Source of the DNA: Actinokineospora diospyrosa | GTDB lineage: Bacteria > Actinomycetota > Actinomycetes > Mycobacteriales > Pseudonocardiaceae | Reading direction: 5' to 3' | Length of the DNA: 64,000 bases | Assembly: GCF_024171925.1 (NCBI RefSeq) | Contig: NZ_JAMTCO010000005.1 | Location: 186,001 to 250,000 of the forward strand | Shown: positions 18,327-24,853 of the stretch, in pieces | Numbering within the stretch: position 1 is the first letter of the stretch | Layout: the number at the start of each line of letters is the position of its first letter | Made by a program: the position numbers and the translations under genes | Notes under the pieces: model-generated | Seen by the model: the letters and a program-made list of their open reading frames with translations, nothing else | Told to the model about the DNA's origin: nothing | Databases searched by the model: none

Positions 18327-18857
18327 CTATGCCTGCCCGTCGAACACGGTCACCACGGCCCCGCCCGCCGGGTCCGGCTGCGCGGTGACCACCACGGCGA
18401 CCTTCTCCGTCGGCAGCGCGAACGCCACCGAGAACCGAGTGCTACGACCCGGCGCCACGTCCTCGGTACCGACCGCGCCCGCGTAGCCCTGGGCCGAGTC
18501 GATCACCTGCCTGCTGGCCGCGCCACCCGCCACCGCCGAGAGCGAGAGCAAGGTCGGCGAGTACGGGCTGCCGCCGTCGTTGTGCACGGTCATCTCGAAG
18601 CCGACCGCCCTGGGCACCGCCGGGAACGCCGCCCCGGTCGGCACGAACGCCTTGGGCGCGGACACGGTGATCGTCAGCCCGTTGCCGAGCGGGATCTGCG
18701 CGCCGGTGCGGGTCGGGCTCACCCTGGCGAGCTCGCCGGGGGCGGCGCTGCTCAGCGGGGCGGCCACGGCCGTCGCCGAGTGCGCGGTGGCGCTGCCGCA
18801 CCCACTGGCCGCCACCAGGAGCGCGCAACCCGCGGCCACGAGAGCGACGGTCTTCAC
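18327..18857 (-). CDS. DUF4352-like secreted lipoprotein
   Basis: 176 residues from GTG 18857. The signal peptide ends in lipobox VAASGC. The rest is a single Ig-like beta domain: GNGLTITVSAPKAFVPT, VGFEMTVHNDGGSPYSP and APGRSTRFSVAFALP are strands seen in DUF4352/telomeric-repeat-like exported domains. Function unknown; faces the wall side of the membrane. Confidence 0.7.
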   Translation of the reverse strand: MKTVALVAAGCALLVAASGCGSATAHSATAVAAPLSSAAPGELARVSPTRTGAQIPLGNGLTITVSAPKAFVPTGAAFPAVPRAVGFEMTVHNDGGSPYSPTLLSLSAVAGGAASRQVIDSAQGYAGAVGTEDVAPGRSTRFSVAFALPTEKVAVVVTAQPDPAGGAVVTVFDGQA

Positions 18858-19062
18858 GGGGCGTGCCTCTTCCTAGCCGGGGGACTCGGGGGTGTACCCG
18901 TCCACCTTGACACCCCGGGCGGCCACACCGCCGAGTCGGATAGGCCGTTGAGTCGTACCTGGTTCCGCACTGTGGCCGAGCCGTGATCACCGCTGCACCG
19001 AGCGTGATGGGGGCCACTGCGGGCCGTGTCGCCCGCCCGCGCGGTGGCCCGGGCGGCCGGGG

Positions 19063-19245
19063 TCAGGCGGCGAGGGCGAAGAACAGCACGAAGAACCCGA
19101 TCGCCACCAGCCAGGCCGCGATCAGCCAGCCGAAGTCCCGCCACGGCGAGATCTTGCCGTCATCGGCGCCCGGCACGTGGACCCCGCGCTCCTCGAACTT
19201 GTCGACCAGTCCCAGGAGCGCGCTGAACACCCTGGGCGCGCGCAC
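19063..19245 (-). CDS. Small single-pass membrane protein
   Basis: 60 residues from a GTG: RAPRVFSALLGLVDKFEERG, a short polar stretch, then one C-terminal helix (WLIAAWLVAIGFFVLFFALAA). It sits 13 bases downstream of smpB on the same strand. No known function; normal GC-rich codon use supports that it is real. Confidence 0.55.
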   Translation of the reverse strand: MRAPRVFSALLGLVDKFEERGVHVPGADDGKISPWRDFGWLIAAWLVAIGFFVLFFALAA

Positions 19246-19258
19246 GTCGACGATGGTG

Positions 19259-19753
19259 TCACGCGCGCCGACCGGCCTGCCGACGGCCCTTGACGTGCCT
19301 GGCGAAGGCCCGCTCGATCTCCCGGTTGGCGTCGCGGGTGGCCAGGTCCTGGCGCTTGTCCCAGGTCTTCTTGCCGCGCACCAGGGCCAGCTCGACCTTC
19401 ACCCGGCCGTCGGCGAAGTACATCGACAGCGGCACCAGCGACAGGCCGGGGTCGGTCACCTTCAGCGCGAGCTTGTCGATCTCGCGCCGGTGCAGCAGCA
19501 GCTTGCGCACCCGCAGCGGCGCGTGGTTGGTCCAGGTGCCCAGCGCGTACTCGCCGATGTGCAGGCCGCGCAGCCAGATCTCGCCCTCGTCCACGGTGGC
19601 GAACGAGTCGACCAGCGACGCCCGCCCGTCGCGCAGCGCCTTGACCTCCGTGCCCACCAGCACCACGCCCGCCTCGATCGTGTCCAGCACCGCGTAGTGG
19701 TGCCGGGCCCGCCGGTTCGTGGCGATCGTCGCGCTGTTGGGGTCCTTGGCCAT
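19259..19753 (-). CDS. smpB: SsrA-binding protein SmpB
   Basis: 164 residues from ATG 19753. Partner of tmRNA in rescue of stalled ribosomes. Core: [54 protein letters not shown] and [14 protein letters not shown], with a basic C-terminal tail. In many actinobacteria smpB follows ftsEX and precedes ssrA; neither is in this window, so that neighbourhood has been broken. Confidence 0.94.
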   Translation of the reverse strand: MAKDPNSATIATNRRARHHYAVLDTIEAGVVLVGTEVKALRDGRASLVDSFATVDEGEIWLRGLHIGEYALGTWTNHAPLRVRKLLLHRREIDKLALKVTDPGLSLVPLSMYFADGRVKVELALVRGKKTWDKRQDLATRDANREIERAFARHVKGRRQAGRRA

Positions 19754-19792
19754 GCCCCCGACGCTAGCGGACACCCGCTGCCGCGATCACGG

Positions 19793-21292
19793 CTATTTCC
19801 CGGCCGCGACGGTCGTCCGGCTGCGGGTGAGCAGCTCGAAGTCGCTCGCGTCCACGTGCCGGGTGCGCAGCCAGTAGCGCCAGGTGAACCCCGGCCAGAT
19901 GGTGCGGTTGACGCCTTGCGAGTCCAGGTACCAGCTCGTGCAGCCGCCCCGGGTCCAGACGCCGTCGGCGAGCTTGCGCTGCACCTCGGTGTTGAACGCG
20001 TCCTGCGCCGAGCGCCGCACGTCCAGCGCCTCGGCGCCCTGCCGGTCGGCCAGCCGCAGCGCCTCGGCGACGTAGCGGATCTGGGACTCGATCATGAACA
20101 CCACCGAGTTGTGGCCGAGGCCGGTGTTCGGGCCGAGCAGGAAGAACAGGTTCGGGAAGCCTGCCACGGTGATCCCGAGGTGGGTGTTGATGCCCCGCTC
20201 CCGCCACAGCTGCGCCAGGTCGAGGCCGTCGCGGCCGGTGATCCGCAGGTAGTCGAAGGCGTCGGTGACGTGGAAGCCGGTGCCGTAGATGATCGCGTCG
20301 ACCGGGTGCTCGCGGCCGTCCTTGCCGACGACGCTGTTCGCCCGCACCTCGGCGACCCCGGCGGTGTCGAGGTGCACGTTGGCCCGGTTGAAGGTCGGGT
20401 AGTAGTCGTTGGAGATCAGCACCCGCTTGCAGCCCATGACGTAGTCCGGGGTGAGCTCGCGTGCCAGCGCGGGGTCCTTCACCGAGCGGCGGATGTTGTG
20501 GGCGGCGAGCTTCGAGGCGAGGCGCAGGATGCCCTGGTGGCCGTTGAAGCCGACCGCGCGGACCTCGTTGATCCAGTACAGCAGGTGCCGGTACGCGCGC
20601 TGGGCGCCGGGGACCTTGGCGAACAGGCCGCGCGACCAAGCGGGCATGGTGTGGTCGGGCTTGGGCATCACCCAGGGCGCGGTCCGCTGGAACAGGGTCA
20701 GCTCGGCGACCTCGGGGGCGATCTTCGGCACGAACTGGACCGCGCTCGCGCCGGTGCCGATGACCGCGACGCGCTTGCCGGTGAGGTCGTAGTCGTGGTC
20801 CCACTGGGCGGAGTGGAACGCCTTGCCGGTGAAGTCCTCGATGCCGGGCAGGTCGGGGATGGACGGCAGGTGCAGTGCGCCGACGCCCGCGACCAGGAAC
20901 CGGGTCACGTAGGTGTCGCCGGTGCTGGTCGAGACGTGCCAGCGGCTCGCCTCGGCGTCCCAGCGCGCGCCGGTGACCTCCACGCCGAAGTGCGTATTGC
21001 GGGCTAGGTCCCACTTCGCGGCCACGTCGCGCAGGTATTGGTGGATCTCTGGCTGGGGGGCGTAAGAGCGCGTCCAGTCCGGCTTCTGCTCGAAGGAGAA
21101 CGAGTACATGTGCGACTGGATGTCGCATGCGCAGCCGGGGTAGGTGTTGTCGCGCCACGTGCCGCCGAAGTCGGTCGCCTTCTCCAGCACCACGAAGTCG
21201 TCGCGGCCCTCCTTGCGCAGCTGGATCGCCATCCCCATCCCGGAGAAACCGGTGCCGATGACCACGACGCCGGTGTTGACGAGCTTGCCCAT
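19793..21292 (-). CDS. Flavin-containing (Baeyer-Villiger type) monooxygenase
   Basis: 499 residues. The FAD fingerprint is VVVIGTGFSGMGMAIQL, the BVMO signature FTGKAFHSAQWDHD (FxGxxxHxxxW), and the NADPH Rossmann motif VAVIGTGASAVQF. It should oxidise ketones or aldehydes with O2 and NADPH, giving esters or related products. It is divergent from a TetR gene with a palindrome midway, so repression by that regulator is likely. Relatives in mycobacteria act on lipids. Confidence 0.88.
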   Translation of the reverse strand: MGKLVNTGVVVIGTGFSGMGMAIQLRKEGRDDFVVLEKATDFGGTWRDNTYPGCACDIQSHMYSFSFEQKPDWTRSYAPQPEIHQYLRDVAAKWDLARNTHFGVEVTGARWDAEASRWHVSTSTGDTYVTRFLVAGVGALHLPSIPDLPGIEDFTGKAFHSAQWDHDYDLTGKRVAVIGTGASAVQFVPKIAPEVAELTLFQRTAPWVMPKPDHTMPAWSRGLFAKVPGAQRAYRHLLYWINEVRAVGFNGHQGILRLASKLAAHNIRRSVKDPALARELTPDYVMGCKRVLISNDYYPTFNRANVHLDTAGVAEVRANSVVGKDGREHPVDAIIYGTGFHVTDAFDYLRITGRDGLDLAQLWRERGINTHLGITVAGFPNLFFLLGPNTGLGHNSVVFMIESQIRYVAEALRLADRQGAEALDVRRSAQDAFNTEVQRKLADGVWTRGGCTSWYLDSQGVNRTIWPGFTWRYWLRTRHVDASDFELLTRSRTTVAAGK

Positions 21293-21331
21293 GGCGACCC
21301 TCCACGACTCGAACAGGTGTAACTCGCGGTC

Positions 21332-21352
21332 AACCTTACTCGAAGTAGGTTA
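21332..21352. promoter_or_regulatory. Palindrome between BVMO and TetR genes, likely TetR operator
   Basis: AACCTTACT / AGTAGGTTA around a CGA centre, 40 bases from the BVMO start and 20 from the TetR start. A closely related palindrome (CCTACTC-TG-GAGTAGG) lies before the fatty acyl reductase at 45009-45024. Confidence 0.6.
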
Positions 21353-21371
21353 CTTGCGGTAGAGTTGCCGG

Positions 21372-22001
21372 GTGAGCACCCCGGCGGAGACCGAGCGCAA
21401 GCGCCGCATGCCCCGCGCCGAGCGCGAGCGGCAGATGATGGCCGTCGCGGAGGAGATCTTCGCCGAGCGGGGCTACCAGGCCACCGGCATGGACGAGGTC
21501 GCGGAGCGCTGCGGGGTCTCCAAGCCGATGATCTACGAGTACTTCGGCTCCAAGGAGGGCCTGCTCGTCGCCTGCGTCCGGCACGCCCGCGGCCAGCTCG
21601 CCACCGCCACCACCGAGGCCGTCATCGGCGCCACCGGCCCCCGCGACGCCCTGCGCCGCGGCCTCGTCGCGTTCTTCCGCTTCACCGACGCCCACCGCCG
21701 CGCCTGGTCGCTCGTCCTGCGCAACGAGGCCGCCGTCGCGGGCGCCGCGGCCGCCGCCGAGGTCGAGGCGATCCGCCAGGAGCAAGTGGACATCGACATC
21801 GCGCTGCTGTCGACCTTCCTGCCCGACGCGCCCCGCACCGACCTCGAAGCCGCCGCCCAGATCGTCGTCGGCGCCTGCGAACGACTGTCCCTCTGGTACG
21901 TCAGCCGCGACGACATCACCGCCGAACAGGCCGCCGACCACCTGATGCGGGTGCTGTGGACCGGCCTGGCCGCACTCGTGGCACCCTCGACCGCCGGGTA
22001 A
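21372..22001 (+). CDS. TetR-family transcriptional regulator
   Basis: 209 residues from a GTG. The DNA-binding helix-turn-helix is at residues 17-62: AVAEEIFAERGYQATGMDEV, AERCGVSKPMIYEYFGSKEG. The C-terminal ligand domain is helical and unassigned. Divergent from the BVMO with 79 bases between them, the classic arrangement for an autoregulated local repressor. Its ligand is probably a fatty acyl or ketone compound; that is inference. Confidence 0.88.
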   Translation: MSTPAETERKRRMPRAERERQMMAVAEEIFAERGYQATGMDEVAERCGVSKPMIYEYFGSKEGLLVACVRHARGQLATATTEAVIGATGPRDALRRGLVAFFRFTDAHRRAWSLVLRNEAAVAGAAAAAEVEAIRQEQVDIDIALLSTFLPDAPRTDLEAAAQIVVGACERLSLWYVSRDDITAEQAADHLMRVLWTGLAALVAPSTAG

Positions 22002-22126
22002 TCGCCCACACGGGTGGCTCACCCGCCACCGCCGGCGAGCGGGATCCCGCTGCTGAGAGCAAGCTCTGGGGTGTGGGGACGCATGCCTCGCCTCCCCGCG
22101 TCGCACCGGAAGCGGAGGGGCGAACC

Positions 22127-22447
22127 ATGTACGAACCGATCGTGGCCAACTACACCGCGCAGGGCTCGGACTGGACGGTAGAGGTCAAGGCCAAGGGGCA
22201 GAGCAAGAGCGCCACCGCGGCCGACCTGGTCACCGCCCGCGAACGCGCCGACGAACTGGTCGAGGAACTCCTCGACGGCGACAAGAAGCGCACGGTGGTG
22301 CACACACTCGACGGGGACGCGGTCAGCTTCACCGCCGCCTACCTCACCGCGCGCCTCGGGCTGGAAGACCCCACCAGGTCCATCCCCACCCAACTCCGCG
22401 CCGACAAGGCCCCCGCGCCCGCCCCGCCACCCGCCGCGATGGCCTAG
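22127..22447 (+). CDS. Conserved small hypothetical protein
   Basis: 106 residues from ATG 22127, with a strong AGCGGAGGGG ribosome site 6 bases before it. N-terminal strands (YEPIVANYTAQGSDWTVEV, KGQSKSATAADLV) and a helix (ARERADELVEELL) resemble HicB-type or stress-associated alpha-beta proteins, but I do not recognise the family. Ends in a Pro/Ala tail. Converges on the DUF3618 gene with a 4-base overlap. Confidence 0.6.
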   Translation: MYEPIVANYTAQGSDWTVEVKAKGQSKSATAADLVTARERADELVEELLDGDKKRTVVHTLDGDAVSFTAAYLTARLGLEDPTRSIPTQLRADKAPAPAPPPAAMA

Positions 22448-22665
22448 CGGAACAGCCGCCGCACCACGAGCAGGCCGACCAGCACGCCCACCCCGATCAA
22501 GGCGTACCGCACCTTCGGGTCATCCAGGGTCGAGCGCGCGCTGGACTTCGCGTTGTCCACCAGCCGCTTCGGACTGGCCTTCACGCTGAGCTGGTCCAAC
22601 GTGGCCGCCAAGGCGTCCCGCGCCTGCTCGATCTCACGCTGGATGGTGTCGGGATCCCGCGCCAC
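22444..22665 (-). CDS. DUF3618 membrane protein
   Basis: 73 residues from a GTG. DPDTIQREIEQARDALAATLDQL is the DUF3618 helix, followed by a basic region and a single C-terminal membrane helix (YALIGVGVLVGLLVVRRLF). Such proteins are frequent in actinobacteria next to holin-like membrane genes. Role unknown. Confidence 0.8.
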   Translation of the reverse strand: MARDPDTIQREIEQARDALAATLDQLSVKASPKRLVDNAKSSARSTLDDPKVRYALIGVGVLVGLLVVRRLFR

Positions 22666-22764
22666 TGCATCCTCCTCGCAACCCCAGCCATCGGCGTCAC
22701 AACGTTAGATCACCGACCACCCGTCCCGCGCACGGGCCACGCCGTTAGGCTGTCAACGCTACCC

Positions 22765-22838
22765 GGGGCCGTAGCCCAATTGGCAGAGGCACACGGTTTA
22801 GGTCCGTGCCAGTGAGAGTTCGAGTCTCTCCGGCCCTA
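22765..22838 (+). tRNA. tRNA-Leu (anticodon UAG) with short variable arm
   Basis: Acceptor GGGGCCG/CGGCCCT, 3-bp D stem GCC/GGC with an 11-base loop, anticodon stem CACGG/CCGTG with loop TTTAGGT (anticodon TAG), T arm GAGAG-TTCGAGT-CTCTC, discriminator A. The variable region is only five bases (CCAGT), unlike normal leucine tRNAs. CCA is not encoded. A likely -10 box TAGGCT lies 14 bases upstream. Confidence 0.85.
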
Positions 22839-22844
22839 CGCGCT

Positions 22845-22914
22845 AGGCGACCCATGTCCACGGAAAGCGTGGACGTGGGCGCTTCGCGACACCACCTGGG
22901 GGGCGACCCCCCAG
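22845..22914 (+). terminator. Two-hairpin cassette after tRNA-Leu
   Basis: Hairpin 1: outer arms GCGaCCCA/TGGGCGC (22847-22854 / 22876-22882) enclosing GTCCACG-gaaag-CGTGGAC. Hairpin 2: CTGGGGGG-CGA-CCCCCCAG (22896-22914), then ACCCCCACGGTGCG. The same pair follows the two other tRNA genes in the window. Confidence 0.75.
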
Positions 22915-23110
22915 ACCCCCACGGTGCGGCAGGCGCCGGAACCAGCGTGGGATCGCTCGGGCCTATCGGCCCGTTGCGTCGAGTGTGTAACCAATGGGGT
23001 TGTCGTCCACGGTGCGATCGCTCCCGACCCGGCGTGGCTCGCTCGGGCCTGGCTGCCCTCGCGTCGAGCTTGTGACCGATGGGCTGTCGCCCACGGTGCG
23101 GGCCCCTTCT
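22915..23110 (+). repeat. Degenerate ~70-base repeat units downstream of tRNA-Leu
   Basis: Units built on CACGGTGCGATCGCTCCCGA, CCCGGCGTGGCTCGCTCGGG and GTCGA...TGGGGTTGTCG recur two to three times here and again at 49982-50110 after tRNA-His. No gene is seen between 22839 and 23916. The remaining part (23120-23480) has degenerate repeats of GGACACTCGGACTTGGCGGT and CAGCTGCCGTCAGGTCCG. Confidence 0.55.
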
Positions 23111-23480
23111 TGACTGGCGTTGAGTGCCCCTTGCTTTGCCTTCGGCCGTGGCATCGGGGGAGTGGGAGCAGGGAAAGCGGAGGCTTGTAGGCCCCCTCAC
23201 CCGCGAGGCGGCGCCACCCCACTCCACCGCCCCAGCCCACTAACTCAGCCCCTGGGCACTTGGACCCTGCGGTGCCAACCCAGCCCTCGCCAGGTTCGCC
23301 CCAACCCACAGTGCCAGCCACTGGACACTCGGACTTGGCGGTGCCATCCCAGCTGCCGTCAGGTCCGCCTCAGCCCACCTGCTCAGCGCGTGGACACTCG
23401 GACTTGGCGGTGCCATCTCAGCCCGTTCTCGGCTGTCCTGCCAGCCCAGCGCCTGGACAGTCGGACTCGCTGGTGCCAGG

Positions 23481-23627
23481 TGCTCGATGGGGTGGACCTG
23501 TTTTGTGTGGGGGGACGGCACCCGTAGCGTTTCCGCGCGGCAGGGCCAGTCTTTTCGGCCCCTGCTTTGCGGTCCTGCCACGGGTGTCGTAGGGGCCCCG
23601 CACAAAACAGGTCCACCGCATCGAGCA
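23481..23627 (+). repeat. Large hairpin element, copy B
   Basis: Arms 23481-23511 and 23597-23627 pair over 31 positions with one mismatch and one wobble; the inner stem GGCACCCGT/ACGGGTGTC is also kept. Compared with copy A, three arm positions changed on both sides so that pairing is retained (1808-1928 versus 23493-23615; 1813-1923 versus 23498-23610; 1821-1915 versus 23506-23602). Confidence 0.8.
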
Positions 23628-23822
23628 AAGCTCGAAAATCGCGGATCGGACGCCGAGGCCGTCCGCCCGGGTCGCCGAGCTCGCCGCCAGGCGACGAGGC
23701 CGACCCAATCCCTTGCCCCGCATCCCCAGCCTAGGTCTACGCCAAGATCAACCTGATCGAAAGCCCCCAAATACACAGCTTACCGACGCACCCCGACAAA
23801 ACAGGAGCACCAACCAGCACCC

Positions 23823-23850
23823 TGTGGACAGCAAACCCCGTTGTGGATAA
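23823..23850. promoter_or_regulatory. DnaA-box-like doublet beside hairpin copy B
   Basis: TGTGGACAG (23823) and TGTGGATAA (23842, the complement of TTATCCACA) start 19 bases apart, the same pitch and orientation as the doublets at 2132-2420. The preceding 60 bases are also shared with that locus. Confidence 0.5.
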
Positions 23851-23916
23851 CTCATTGCGGATACCGGCGTTATGGACACCCGCATTGCGGATACCCGCGC
23901 AACCGCCAACAGCGCA

Positions 23917-24255
23917 CTACTTGTCGAAGAACTTGTCCGCCTGCGCGAGCACGTCGTCCACCTTGGACTCGTTCGTCAGCTTGACCTTGAGCTCCTTGTC
24001 CCCGTCCTTGAGCTCAAGCTCGAACACCACGGCCTTGCGCCGGGTCGTCAAATACGTGAACACCGATCGGATCAGGACGCCCGCGCCGCCACCGCCCAGT
24101 ACGAGGGTGAGGGCGTCGATCGCCGCTCCCATGTCGCCTTCGTGGATGGGGGCGTTGGACACGGTCACCCGGCCGCGCAGGTCGTCCTCGTCGCGCAGCC
24201 AGGTGGCCAGGTCGCGCAGGTCGTCGTCGTCGCCGGTGAGGGCTGCTCGGGTCAC
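23917..24255 (-). CDS. EACC1-like effector-associated constant component protein
   Basis: 112 residues from a GTG. The layout matches my recollection of EACC1 proteins from NTP-dependent conflict systems: DLATWLRDEDDLRGRV, then EGDMGAAIDALTLVLGGGGA, a membrane-like helix (GVLIRSVFTYLTTRR) and a C-terminal beta unit (AVVFELELKDG, KLTNESKVDDVLAQ). In known loci it sits beside a caspase, trypsin-like or STAND effector. None is adjacent here; the upstream neighbour is an XRE regulator. It may therefore be an orphan or regulatory remnant. Confidence 0.65.
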   Translation of the reverse strand: MTRAALTGDDDDLRDLATWLRDEDDLRGRVTVSNAPIHEGDMGAAIDALTLVLGGGGAGVLIRSVFTYLTTRRKAVVFELELKDGDKELKVKLTNESKVDDVLAQADKFFDK

Positions 24256-24276
24256 CCGTCCAGTGTACGTAAACGA

Positions 24277-24732
24277 TCACTCCGAGAGGCCGCGGATGTG
24301 CGCGATGAGTTCGATCGTGTCCATCCCGCACAGCTCCGCGAGCCGGTCCAGCGCCGACACGTCCAGGTGGACCTCGTCGTGGTCGGCCAGCAGTTCGGCG
24401 GCCCAGCGGCGCAGGGGCATCAGCTGCGGGCGGTCGTCGGCGGCCGCGGCGTGCAGGTCGACGCGGACGCGGCCCAGGGGGGTGTCGGCGAAGACCCGGT
24501 CGTGGACGCGAGCCATGAGGTCGTGCGGCAGCGCCTCCAGCGCCACGCAGATCTCCACGAACCGCACGACCGAGCACTGCCGGGTGCCCAGCTCGTAGGT
24601 GGCCAGGGTCTGCAGCGAGATCTCGCTCTGCAGCCTGCCGTTGAGGTCCTTGCGGGTCCAGCCGCGCTGCTTGCGCAGCCTGCGGATCTCGTCGCCGAGC
24701 ACCCGCTGGTAGGTAGCCGCATCGATGCGCAA
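24277..24732 (-). CDS. XRE-family DNA-binding regulator
   Basis: 151 residues if started at TTG 24732, chosen because GAGGAGGGG lies 7-8 bases before it; a longer frame begins at 24804. The helix-turn-helix is RVLGDEIRRLRKQRGWTRKD, followed by SLQTLATYELGTRQCSVVRF. The C-terminal half (LMPLRRWAAELLADHDEVHL) is helical and unassigned. This family is common in Pseudonocardiaceae. It lies 21 bases upstream of the EACC1-like gene and may control it. Confidence 0.8.
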   Translation of the reverse strand: MRIDAATYQRVLGDEIRRLRKQRGWTRKDLNGRLQSEISLQTLATYELGTRQCSVVRFVEICVALEALPHDLMARVHDRVFADTPLGRVRVDLHAAAADDRPQLMPLRRWAAELLADHDEVHLDVSALDRLAELCGMDTIELIAHIRGLSE

Positions 24733-24853
24733 CGTCCGCCCCTCCTCAGACCGGCGCGCGATCGGACCGGCGCCTCCACCACAGGAAGCGATCAAGCGGC
24801 GCACCCTGACGCGGGTTTGCCGAAGTTGCTCCGATCGAGTGAGGGCGAATTCC

